A stretch of DNA of 5,014 nt from CAVAVT01 sp963592185 (GCA_963592185.1 CAVAVT010000092.1:1-5014); one strand, 5' to 3'; counted from the first letter of the stretch, positions 1 through 5,014 are shown. Numbers and translations: made by a program. Notes: generated by a model from the letters alone, not told the origin.

Positions 1-21
1 TATGTACGAATGTAGTATTTT

Positions 22-747
22 TCAGCTTGGGAAAATGAATGCCCAGGCAATGGCAATAACCAGCGCTGGCAGCAGGTTTGCCACACGGATTTTCGGGGTG
101 GTGAGAAGGTTCCATCCAACGCAGAAAATAAGCACATTTCCCACGTAGGAAAGGCTGTTTAGGGCTTCCTCTGTCATAAATGGAGCTATCAGAGTGGAGG
201 CGGCAGTCATTCCTCCGATAAATACGAATATGGGAATTGCTGAAAATATGCATCCCTTTCCCATGGAGGCCGCCATTACCATGACGATTATAAAGTCCAG
301 CACGGATTTGGCGTAAAGAGTGGTGGGGTCGTGGAAAATTCCATCCTGAATTGCGCCAATCACCGCCATTGCACCGATGCATACCGTCAGGGAAGAGGTA
401 ACAAAGGCATTTACAAAGCCCGTATCATTTTCACTTCCAGAGCGGTGCTTCAGCCATTCACCAAATTTTTCCATTTTGCCATCGATATCAATTATTTCCC
501 CTATGATTGCACCAATAGCCATGGAGGCAATCAGCATCATGGTTCCGCTGGATGAAATGACACCGTCAGGACCGGCATGGAACATCTGCTGAAGCGTTCC
601 ACCGATACCTATGAATATTACGACTACAGCATTGGCCTGCAGCAGTGTTTCCTGAAGCCTTGGAGTGAGAAAACGTCCGCCTAAAATTCCTATAACGCCC
701 CCAAGGAATACAGCTAATGTATTGGCAATTGTCCCTAAACCGGCCAT
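22..747 (-). CDS. DUF554 family integral membrane protein (YdfK/YqgA-like)
   Basis: This 241-residue protein is almost entirely hydrophobic, with about six to seven membrane segments (roughly residues 4-24, 37-52, 68-86, 112-134, 147-162, 165-188 and 200-238). It carries what I recognise as DUF554 hallmarks: an N-terminal GTIANTLAVFLGG stretch, a glycine-rich second helix (IFIGIGGTL), IGAIIGEIIDID near residue 78 followed by an amphipathic MEKFGEWLK, then VTSSLTVCIGAMAVIGAIQD near 116-135 and SVLDF at 148. Length matches the family, which includes B. subtilis YdfK and E. coli YqgA. The family's function is unknown; a transport role is often suggested but not shown. The ATG at 747 follows a perfect AGGAGG (757-762 on the opposite strand) with a 9-base spacer, and the stop is TGA at 22-24. 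It diverges from the NfeD-FloA cluster, so no functional link is implied. Family assignment is firm; function is open. Confidence 0.9.
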   Translation of the reverse strand: MAGLGTIANTLAVFLGGVIGILGGRFLTPRLQETLLQANAVVVIFIGIGGTLQQMFHAGPDGVISSSGTMMLIASMAIGAIIGEIIDIDGKMEKFGEWLKHRSGSENDTGFVNAFVTSSLTVCIGAMAVIGAIQDGIFHDPTTLYAKSVLDFIIVMVMAASMGKGCIFSAIPIFVFIGGMTAASTLIAPFMTEEALNSLSYVGNVLIFCVGWNLLTTPKIRVANLLPALVIAIAWAFIFPS

Positions 748-950
748 ATATAAATACCTCCTAATTTTTCAGTGTACAAATTCATATTTTACTATGGAGG
801 AAGATTTTTTTCTATACTGCGATATGGTAAAATTAACGTATTACATTGGGGTTTTAGACATAAGATTTCTATGGTGAGGCTTTTTGGTATGTTTCAAAGA
901 TATGGGAAGGTCCGAGTAAATGAAAATTTTTATGGCAGGGAGGGATAGCC
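748..950. promoter_or_regulatory. Divergent intergenic region between the DUF554 gene and nfeD
   Basis: This 203-base AT-rich stretch must hold promoters for both flanking genes. On the plus strand the best candidate I can see is TTGGGG (846-851), an 18-base spacer and TATGGT (870-875), each matching the sigma-A consensus at four of six positions. Good isolated -10 look-alikes, TATACT (813-818) and TAAAAT (828-833), lack a convincing -35 box. I could not resolve a minus-strand promoter. No strong inverted repeat, riboswitch or small open reading frame with its own binding site is evident. Confidence 0.3.
938..944 (+). promoter_or_regulatory. Ribosome binding site of nfeD
   Basis: GGGAGGG lies six bases before the ATG at 951. 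It decides the start in favour of 951 rather than the out-of-frame ATG codons at 920 and 932 just upstream. Confidence 0.8.
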
Positions 951-1595
951 ATGGATTCAACTGTTGTAACTACGCCTATGATTATACAGATGCTTCTTGC
1001 AGCCATAATTTTTCTGGCTGTGCTGGTGGAAATCAAGACCGGAGGAATGGGCGCAGGAATTTTGCTTGGTACAGTTGCAGCCGGGGTATTTTTTGGAAGC
1101 GGATACGTAAGGGGGCTTGTGGATGTTTATAACATAGCCATTTTCATGGGAGGCGTGCTGTGCATTGTGGCGGAGCTTCTCATGCCCACGGTGGGGCTGC
1201 TGGCTGGTGCCGGTGTTGCACTGATGCTGTACAGCATTGTTCAGGCAATGGGTGGAGATATCAACGCCATGGTGGCAATGTTCATTTCCATGGTCATCGC
1301 CATTCTGGTATTTTTGCTGATTGTGAACAAGCTTCCCTCAAGCAGGCTTTGGAAAAAGCTGGTACTCAGAGATGAAGCCACATCAGCCAGAGGCTTTGTC
1401 AGTGCAGAGCCAAGGACAAGCCTTGTGGGGCGCACAGGTACAGTTCTGACAGAGCTTAGGCCCTCTGGAAGTGTGCTGATTGATGGAAAACCTGTGGATG
1501 TGGTTTCCGAGGGCTCCTATATCACCAAGGGAACGACTGTTGTGGTAATTGCTGCAGAGGGAAGCCGTGTGGTGGTAAGAAAGCAGGATAATTAA
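951..1595 (+). CDS. NfeD family membrane protein, short form without protease domain
   Basis: NfeD proteins are membrane partners of SPFH proteins (flotillins and stomatins). This 214-residue protein has about five membrane segments (residues 10-27, 32-50, 60-77, 78-97 and 104-126), including a glycine/alanine-rich second helix. A short polar linker (about 127-156) leads to a C-terminal soluble OB-fold (about 157-214). The OB-fold shows the family signature: VGRTGTVLTELRPSGSV, then IDGKPVDVVSEGSYI, then KGTTVVVIAAEGSRVVV. The N-terminal ClpP-like serine protease domain of long NfeD proteins such as B. subtilis YqeZ (over 400 residues) is absent; in domain layout it resembles the small YuaF type. 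The start is supported by GGGAGGG six bases upstream. The floA gene follows 73 bases later on the same strand, so a joint role in membrane-microdomain organisation is a well-grounded inference. Biochemical activity cannot be read from the sequence. Confidence 0.9.
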   Translation: MDSTVVTTPMIIQMLLAAIIFLAVLVEIKTGGMGAGILLGTVAAGVFFGSGYVRGLVDVYNIAIFMGGVLCIVAELLMPTVGLLAGAGVALMLYSIVQAMGGDINAMVAMFISMVIAILVFLLIVNKLPSSRLWKKLVLRDEATSARGFVSAEPRTSLVGRTGTVLTELRPSGSVLIDGKPVDVVSEGSYITKGTTVVVIAAEGSRVVVRKQDN

Positions 1596-1601
1596 ATCCC
1601 T

Positions 1602-1660
1602 TTGACGAATATACATACCTAAGAGATTTTGTTTAGTATATAAATTATTTTATAGGGAGG
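1602..1660 (+). promoter_or_regulatory. nfeD-floA gap: possible floA promoter and ribosome binding site
   Basis: The 73-base gap holds TTGACG (1602-1607) just after the nfeD stop, a five-of-six match to a -35 box. At 17 bases the -10 would be only GATTTT (1625-1630), which is poor. TATAAA at 1639-1644 is a better -10 but is too far away. An internal promoter is therefore possible, not established. I see no terminator hairpin, so read-through from nfeD is likely. GGGAGG at 1655-1660 with an 8-base spacer is a clear binding site for the floA ATG at 1669. Confidence 0.3.
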
Positions 1661-1668
1661 CTGGATTA

Positions 1669-2667
1669 ATGGAAGCTTTGTTAGGCTTTGGTTTTATGAT
1701 GGTGATGATGATTGTGGTTGTCACCGTATTCCTGCACTTTGTTCCGCTGGGACTGTGGATATCTGCCATGGCTGCAGATGTGTCTGTAGGTATTTTTACC
1801 CTTATCGGTATGCGTATGCGCCGAGTTCCTCCGGCAAAAATTGTTATGCCCCTTATTAAGGCAAACAAGGCTGGACTGAATGTTTCCGTAAACCAGCTAG
1901 AGGCGCATTATCTGGCTGGAGGCAATGTGGACAAAGTTGTTGACGCACTTATCGCTGCCCACAGGGCTTCAATACCTCTTCCCTTTGAGCGTTCAGCCGC
2001 AATTGACTTGGCTGGCCGTGATGTGCTTGAGGCGGTTCAGATGAGCGTTAATCCAAAGGTTATCGAAACACCTACTGTTTCCGCTGTGGCAAAAAACGGT
2101 ATCGAATTGAAAATAAAGGCAAGAGTTACTGTTCGTGCCAATATTGACAGACTTGTCGGCGGTGCTGGCGAGCCAACTATTATTGCCCGTGTTGGCGAAG
2201 GTATTGTTACCACCGTTGGTTCTTCAGAGATGCACACAGACGTGCTGGCAAATCCTGACGACATATCCAAGACCGTGCTTGGCAAGGGTCTGGATGCAGG
2301 TACAGCCTTTGAAATTCTTTCCATTGATATTGCTGACGTGGATGTGGGCCGAAACATCGGTGCAGAGCTTCAGACCGATCAGGCTGAGGCGGATAAGCGC
2401 ATAGCTCAGGCAAAGGCTGAGGAACGCCGTGCAATGGCTGTCGCAAAGGAACAGGAAATGAAGGCTTATACACAGGAAATGGAGGCAAAGGTGGTGGAGG
2501 CTCAGTCCGAGGTTCCCCATGCATTTGCCGAGGCTCTCAGGAATGGAAAGCTTGGTGTGGTGGATTACTACAAGCTGAAAAATCTGCAGGCTGACACTGA
2601 AATGAGGGAATCCATCAGCCGTTCCACTGAGGACGAGGATGGTCCCACAGCTCCGGTGGTGAAGTAA
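1669..2667 (+). CDS. floA: Flotillin-like protein FloA (UPF0365/YqfA, SPFH superfamily)
   Basis: FloA scaffolds functional membrane microdomains and is linked in B. subtilis to fluidity, signalling and protein-complex assembly. This copy has 332 residues, essentially the length of B. subtilis FloA (331). A hydrophobic region at residues 2-22 and a second at about 26-48 (PLGLWISAMAADVSVGIFTL) form the membrane-inserting hairpin, followed by basic RMRRVPP. The SPFH domain spans roughly 50-235, with recognisable stretches such as FERSAAIDLAGRDVLEAVQM (107-125), ETPTVSAVAKNGIELKIKAR and NIDRLVGGAGEPTIIARVGE. An Ala/Glu-rich coiled-coil region (about 234-280, including QAEADKRIAQAKAEERRAMA) supports oligomerisation. 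The conserved C-terminal block EVPHAFAEALRNGKLGVVDY (281-300) is a FloA hallmark, and the tail after residue 318 is acidic. The ATG has GGGAGG eight bases upstream. It sits between nfeD and a small coiled-coil gene whose start is one base past its stop. Confidence 0.95.
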   Translation: MEALLGFGFMMVMMIVVVTVFLHFVPLGLWISAMAADVSVGIFTLIGMRMRRVPPAKIVMPLIKANKAGLNVSVNQLEAHYLAGGNVDKVVDALIAAHRASIPLPFERSAAIDLAGRDVLEAVQMSVNPKVIETPTVSAVAKNGIELKIKARVTVRANIDRLVGGAGEPTIIARVGEGIVTTVGSSEMHTDVLANPDDISKTVLGKGLDAGTAFEILSIDIADVDVGRNIGAELQTDQAEADKRIAQAKAEERRAMAVAKEQEMKAYTQEMEAKVVEAQSEVPHAFAEALRNGKLGVVDYYKLKNLQADTEMRESISRSTEDEDGPTAPVVK

Positions 2668-2668
2668 A

Positions 2669-3139
2669 ATGGATTGGTTGCTGACCTTGGCGGTTCTGTA
2701 TCTCTTTGCAAGTATTTTCAATCGAAGAAAAGGACCAAAGCAGCAGGAACGGCCTCAGGATAATGAAAGCCAGGAGCTTCCTCCGGATTTTGAGGATATG
2801 TTTTCCAAAGGAAAATTCCCCTTTGAAATTCCAGATTTGGAAGGTGCGCCTGTAGACAGAAACGGAGAGAAAGTCTCCCAGAATGCTCAGGTTTATCATG
2901 AAGATGATTCCGAGCAGGAAGAGCTGAATAAAATTATTAAAGAGCAAGAGCAGCTCCTCAAACGGGCAGAAAAGCTTCAAAAGCGAAAGGAAGAGGCCGG
3001 TACAGAGGCAAAGACAGCTGCAGCTGGCAGAAGGCACCGCAGGACTAGGAACGCCATACCTGCATTAAACAGCAAATCAGCACTTAGAAATGCTATTGTT
3101 TATTCAGAGATTTTGGGCAAGCCAAAATCCTTGCAATAA
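2669..3139 (+). CDS. Uncharacterised membrane-anchored coiled-coil protein coupled to floA
   Basis: I do not recognise a named domain in this 156-residue protein. Residues 1-17 (MDWLLTLAVLYLFASIF) form one hydrophobic segment followed by basic NRRKGPKQQ, consistent with a signal anchor that leaves the rest in the cytoplasm. Residues 28-60 are acidic, proline-rich and probably disordered (PPDFEDMFSKGKFPFEIPDL). Residues about 82-112 are rich in Glu, Lys, Gln and Leu and look like a coiled coil (SEQEELNKIIKEQEQLLKRA). A basic GRRHRRTRN patch follows. The C-terminus returns to a hydrophobic stretch, LRNAIVYSEILGKPKSL. The ATG at 2669 is one base past the floA TAA, and the candidate binding site GGTGG (2655-2659) lies inside the floA coding end, so translation is probably coupled to FloA. 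A FloA-associated accessory or adaptor role is inference from position and architecture only. The coding call is strong; the function is unknown. Confidence 0.8.
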   Translation: MDWLLTLAVLYLFASIFNRRKGPKQQERPQDNESQELPPDFEDMFSKGKFPFEIPDLEGAPVDRNGEKVSQNAQVYHEDDSEQEELNKIIKEQEQLLKRAEKLQKRKEEAGTEAKTAAAGRRHRRTRNAIPALNSKSALRNAIVYSEILGKPKSLQ

Positions 3140-3146
3140 AAGACAT

Positions 3147-3231
3147 AAAAACTCCGTAGATGCGGACAATCCCAGCCGATGGCTATCAAGTATCACAACT
3201 TTAGGGATATGCCGCATACAGCGGAGTTTTT
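3147..3231. terminator. Long branched bidirectional terminator between convergent genes
   Basis: The outer stem pairs AAAAACTCCG (3147-3156) with CGGAGTTTTT (3222-3231) and, past a small internal loop, ATGCGG (3160-3165) with CCGCAT (3212-3217). Inside it, ATCCC (3169-3173) pairs with GGGAT (3204-3208). That stem encloses two small hairpins: AGCC-GAT-GGCT (3174-3184) and AAGT-ATCACA-ACTT (3188-3201). The run of five A at the left edge and five T at the right edge give a U-tail in either direction, which suits termination of both the FloA cluster (stop at 3137-3139) and gtrA (stop at 3244-3246). The pairing is seen directly; the terminator function is inferred from position and the U-tails. 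Confidence 0.75.
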
Positions 3232-3243
3232 GTTTGCAAAAAA

Positions 3244-3687
3244 TTATTTCTGATTGAAGGTAAATATTTTAACCATAAGGAATGTAACGGGAATGCCCAA
3301 AATAGCAGCGATGATGTAGCTGACAACGGAGGGGAAGCCCAGCCAATTGAAGAAAATCAGGACGATTATGTTCTGGATAAGGTAGTTAGGTATGTAGGAA
3401 ATAGCGAAGCGCACATACTGCCTTACACTCATTGCTGAAGGGAAAACCAGCTTGCAGTTCAGCCAGTAGGCGATAATATTTCCGATGATATAGCCAATAT
3501 TGAAATTCAGATTATTCCATGGACTGACAAATTCCAGAATCCAGGCAAGAAATACTCCGTTAAAGGTATTTATACAGCCCACCACAAGGAACATGATAAA
3601 AGCCCTGTTGAAAAAGTGATGACGTATTTTTGAAACTATCCGAGACAGTATATTTTTTGATTCCGCCAAAGTGAAAACCCCTTTCAC
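3244..3687 (-). CDS. GtrA family membrane protein (putative lipid-linked sugar flippase)
   Basis: GtrA proteins are small four-helix membrane proteins thought to help translocate polyprenyl-phosphate-linked sugars made by a partner GT2 enzyme. This protein has up to 147 residues, with membrane segments at about 29-51, 61-83, 91-114 and 119-141. Family signatures are FLVVGCINT (33-41), NIIAYWLNCKLVF (70-82), where the asparagines and the final VF are typical, and PVTFLMVKIFTF (133-144) at the end. The partner GT2 gene is divergent, across a 152-base promoter region. The longest reading uses GTG at 3687 with a weak GAAGG upstream. An in-frame TTG at 3667-3669 (residue 7) has the much better AAAGGGG (3678-3684) eight bases before it and agrees with the promoter position, so the real protein may be 141 residues. 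Family assignment is firm; the substrate is unknown. Confidence 0.9.
   Translation of the reverse strand: MKGVFTLAESKNILSRIVSKIRHHFFNRAFIMFLVVGCINTFNGVFLAWILEFVSPWNNLNFNIGYIIGNIIAYWLNCKLVFPSAMSVRQYVRFAISYIPNYLIQNIIVLIFFNWLGFPSVVSYIIAAILGIPVTFLMVKIFTFNQK
3678..3684 (-). promoter_or_regulatory. Ribosome binding site supporting a TTG start of gtrA
   Basis: Read on the minus strand this is AAAGGGG, eight bases before an in-frame TTG (3669-3667). It lies inside the reading frame that begins at GTG 3687, so it argues for the shorter product. The GTG alternative has GAAGG at 3695-3699, which would sit right at the predicted transcript 5' end. Confidence 0.5.
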
Positions 3688-3703
3688 ATTAATGCCTTCA
3701 AGT

Positions 3704-3733
3704 ATTATCCTTGAGAACAGGGCTGTTTGTCAA
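3704..3733 (-). promoter_or_regulatory. Promoter of gtrA
   Basis: On the minus strand, TTGACA (3733-3728, a perfect -35 box), an 18-base spacer and GATAAT (3709-3704, five of six for a -10 box) form a strong sigma-A-type promoter. Transcription would start near 3697, leaving only about ten bases before the GTG at 3687 but about 28 before the TTG at 3669. Confidence 0.65.
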
Positions 3734-3760
3734 TATGGTTGATTTGTACTATTTTTGCGG

Positions 3761-3789
3761 TGGAAAAACTTGTATATACGGGTTATAAT
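3761..3789 (+). promoter_or_regulatory. Promoter of the GT2 glycosyltransferase gene
   Basis: TGGAAA (3761-3766, four of six for a -35 box), a 17-base spacer and a perfect TATAAT (3784-3789) face the GT2 gene. Transcription would start near 3796, giving a leader of about 44 bases. The two divergent promoters in this region have -35 boxes about 27 bases apart and do not overlap, so one factor binding between them could affect both. Confidence 0.6.
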
Positions 3790-3839
3790 TACTTTGTGCA
3801 ATTGTCTGCAAAATCCAAATGAAATGAAGTGTTACCAGA

Positions 3840-4838
3840 ATGAAGCTAATATCAATCGTTGTGCCGGTTTACAACGAGGAAGACAATATAAAGCATTTTT
3901 ATGAAGCTGTATGTGAAACCATGGGAAAGCTGGATTATGATTTTGAGCTTATTTTTGTGGATGACGGCTCCAAGGATAGAAGCCGTGAAATCCTCCATGA
4001 GCTGGAGCTGCAGGACGAAAGGGTACAGCCCATGTTCCTTTCCAGAAATCATGGACATCAGCTGGCTCTCACCTGCGGACTTGATCACGCAGATGGAGAC
4101 GCTGTAATAACCATGGACGGAGATATGCAGCATCCGCCAGAGCTTATTCCTGTGCTCATAGAAAAGTGGGAGCAGGGATACGAGGTGGTTCAGACCATCC
4201 GTAAGACCACCGAAGGGGTTTCAGCCATGAAAAAGCTGACTTCTTATTACTATTACAAGGTATTGAACCTGCTTTCCAGCGTCCATATTCAGGAGGGCGG
4301 CTCCGACTTCCGTCTGATGGACCGTATCTGCGTTGAGGCGTTTAGAAGATACAGGGAACATGCCCGCTTCATCAGAGGCATGGTGGGAGCCATGGGCTAT
4401 AAGCAGATTCAGATAGAATTTGTTGCGCCGAAAAGATTTGCCGGTGTGTCCAAATTTTCCCCAAGGAAAATGCTTCACTTTGCGCTGGACGGAATTATGG
4501 CTTACTCCACATTGCCCCTTAGATTTAGCCTTTATGGCGGTCTGATATGCGGATTTTTGAGTATTATTATATTCCTCCATGTGCTTTTTGAAAAATACGT
4601 GGCAAATGATGCTGTTCCCGGATGGGCTACAGTTACAGCCTGCATACTTTTCTTCGGAGGAATGCAGCTCGTAGTCCTGGGAATAATGGGCGAGTACATG
4701 GGAAGGGTCTTTGAAGAGGTGAAAAACAGGCCGCTCTATCTCCTCTCCAGAGGCAAGCCAAAGGATGAAAAACGCCGCCAGAAGGAAATTGAACTCAAAC
4801 GTCAGCAGGACCAGGACAGAATACATTCGGAGGTATGA
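3840..4838 (+). CDS. GT2 polyprenyl-phosphate glycosyltransferase (GtrB/DPM1-like)
   Basis: Enzymes of this type transfer a sugar from a nucleotide donor to undecaprenyl phosphate on the inner face of the membrane. The GT-A catalytic domain covers about residues 1-225: VVPVYNEE (7-14), FVDDGSKD (39-46) in the nucleotide-binding region, SRNHGHQLAL (68-77), then the metal-binding DGD of MDGDMQHPPE (92-101) with the QHPPE typical of the group. GGSDFRLMDR (153-162), RFIRGMVGAMGYKQ (176-189) and RFAGVSKFS (199-207) are also typical. Two membrane helices follow (about 228-249 and 262-284), then GEYMGR (284-289) and RPLYL. The last 30 residues are highly charged, a tail that looks longer than in typical GtrB proteins. 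The ATG at 3840 has only a weak GAAG (3826-3829) upstream, but the VVPVYNEE motif right at the N-terminus leaves little room for another start. The divergent gtrA is the likely partner. Donor sugar and final acceptor cannot be deduced. Confidence 0.92.
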   Translation: MKLISIVVPVYNEEDNIKHFYEAVCETMGKLDYDFELIFVDDGSKDRSREILHELELQDERVQPMFLSRNHGHQLALTCGLDHADGDAVITMDGDMQHPPELIPVLIEKWEQGYEVVQTIRKTTEGVSAMKKLTSYYYYKVLNLLSSVHIQEGGSDFRLMDRICVEAFRRYREHARFIRGMVGAMGYKQIQIEFVAPKRFAGVSKFSPRKMLHFALDGIMAYSTLPLRFSLYGGLICGFLSIIIFLHVLFEKYVANDAVPGWATVTACILFFGGMQLVVLGIMGEYMGRVFEEVKNRPLYLLSRGKPKDEKRRQKEIELKRQQDQDRIHSEV

Positions 4839-4845
4839 AGGCATA

Positions 4846-4918
4846 TCTCCTAAAACAAAGAGCGCTTCGTATGGGCTGAATACGAAGCGCTTTTTGCTGT
4901 GTATTATATTTTAGGAGA
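4846..4918. repeat. Inverted repeat enclosing the terminator
   Basis: TCTCCTAAAA (4846-4855) is the exact reverse complement of TTTTAGGAGA (4909-4918). The two arms bracket the terminator hairpin, so the transcript could form either the terminator alone or a larger nested structure. The right arm resembles a ribosome binding site (AGGAG), but no gene of useful length follows it in the window. I see no target-site duplication that would mark an insertion element. Confidence 0.6.
4857..4895 (+). terminator. Rho-independent terminator of the GT2 gene
   Basis: AGCGCTTCGTAT (4861-4872) pairs perfectly with ATACGAAGCGCT (4880-4891) around a seven-base loop, and the stem can extend through the flanking A and T runs to 4857/4895. 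A five-T run (4891-4895) follows on the plus strand. It begins about 20 bases after the GT2 stop. Confidence 0.9.
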
Positions 4919-4926
4919 GTTAAGCT

Positions 4927-4955
4927 TTGGAAAAAGCCTATAGATAATATAGCAT
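4927..4955 (+). promoter_or_regulatory. Candidate promoter for a gene beyond the right edge
   Basis: TTGGAA (4927-4932, four of six), a 17-base spacer and TAGCAT (4950-4955, four of six) would start transcription near 4962, inside the Fur-type palindrome that follows. TAATAT (4945-4950) and TATAGC (4948-4953) are alternative -10 readings with less good spacing. The strength is moderate, and the regulated gene is not in the window. Confidence 0.35.
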
Positions 4956-4958
4956 AAA

Positions 4959-4973
4959 TGAAAATCATTTTCA
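4959..4973. promoter_or_regulatory. Fur box (ferric uptake regulator operator)
   Basis: TGAAAATCATTTTCA is a perfect 7-1-7 palindrome. It matches the classical Fur consensus TGATAATNATTATCA except for one symmetric T/A change in each half-site, a variant common in real Fur boxes. A GATAAT half-site-like hexamer lies just upstream (4943-4948). It sits just downstream of the candidate -10 box, where Fur binding would block initiation. This predicts an iron-repressed gene to the right of the window. Other Fur-family regulators (Zur, PerR) have related sites and cannot be excluded. Confidence 0.6.
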
Positions 4974-5014
4974 ATAGGTGATGCAAAACTTTTTTCGATA
5001 AAATAAAGCAATGG

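Noticed and set aside
920..1132. A 70-codon plus-strand frame beginning upstream of nfeD
   Set aside because: It lacks a ribosome binding site and runs out of frame into nfeD. The GGGAGGG at 938-944 serves the ATG at 951.
2224..2721. A 165-codon minus-strand open frame across floA and the start of the next gene
   Set aside because: It is antisense to strongly conserved FloA residues. The His/Cys/Leu-rich translation is typical of a shadow frame.
2615..3037. A 140-codon minus-strand open frame opposite the coiled-coil gene
   Set aside because: Leu/Phe-rich product of the kind obtained by reading Lys/Glu-rich coding sequence backwards. The plus-strand gene is tightly coupled to floA, has sensible domain layout and ends just before a terminator.
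3140..3243. Riboswitch or tRNA-like RNA
   Set aside because: The branched fold lies after the stop codons of two convergent genes and matches no riboswitch class or tRNA features I recognise (no T-loop or CCA-type acceptor end).
4221..4844. A 207-codon open frame on the minus strand within the GT2 gene
   Set aside because: It lies almost wholly antisense to a well-supported GT2 coding sequence, its translation resembles no family I know, and it overlaps the GT2 stop without any binding site of its own.
4846..4918. Miniature transposable element (MITE)
   Set aside because: It has short terminal inverted repeats, but I see no target-site duplication at the flanks, and copy number cannot be judged from one window. 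Kept only as an inverted repeat.
4927..4947. TTG mini-frame of six codons after the AGGAG at 4914-4918
   Set aside because: It reads MEKAYR then stop. It is too short and has no regulatory amino-acid run; more likely this is promoter DNA.

Overview
The window reads as ordinary chromosomal DNA of a Bacillota bacterium with moderate GC content. The flotillin gene belongs to the FloA/YqfA (UPF0365) type found mainly in Bacillota. Most genes have strong purine-rich ribosome binding sites and sigma-A-like promoters. A FloA gene followed by a small membrane-anchored coiled-coil gene, plus a perfect Fur-type palindrome, fits an anaerobic Negativicutes (Selenomonadales-like) host. That placement is inference from memory of gene neighbourhoods and is not proven by the sequence.

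Layout, left to right. (1) Positions 22-747, minus strand: a DUF554 multi-pass membrane protein. (2) Positions 748-950: a divergent intergenic region. (3) Positions 951-3139, plus strand: a three-gene cluster made of a short NfeD membrane protein, the flotillin FloA, and a 156-residue protein with an N-terminal membrane anchor and a coiled coil that starts one base after the floA stop. The cluster ends at a long, branched, U-tailed hairpin (3147-3231). (4) Positions 3244-3687, minus strand: a GtrA-family membrane protein, which converges on that same hairpin. (5) Positions 3688-3839: a divergent promoter region with a convincing promoter in each direction. (6) Positions 3840-4838, plus strand: a GT2 polyprenyl-phosphate glycosyltransferase of the GtrB/DPM1 type, closed by a 12-bp-stem terminator. 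(7) Positions 4839-5014: that terminator, then a candidate promoter with a Fur box pointing to a gene beyond the right edge.

Two functional modules stand out. NfeD and FloA are known partners in membrane-microdomain organisation: FloA oligomerises on the membrane through its SPFH domain, and NfeD contributes a soluble OB-fold. The third gene is a plausible but uncharacterised third component. GtrA and the GT2 enzyme form the familiar pair in which the transferase loads a sugar onto a polyprenyl phosphate and the GtrA protein is thought to help move the lipid-linked sugar across the membrane for cell-envelope glycosylation.

I see no mobile element, CRISPR array, tRNA or rRNA. No gap between genes exceeds about 203 bases. 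I found no clearly new system. The most interesting leads are the FloA-linked coiled-coil protein, the three-way-junction hairpin between the convergent genes, the probable mis-start of gtrA, and the Fur-controlled promoter at the right edge.
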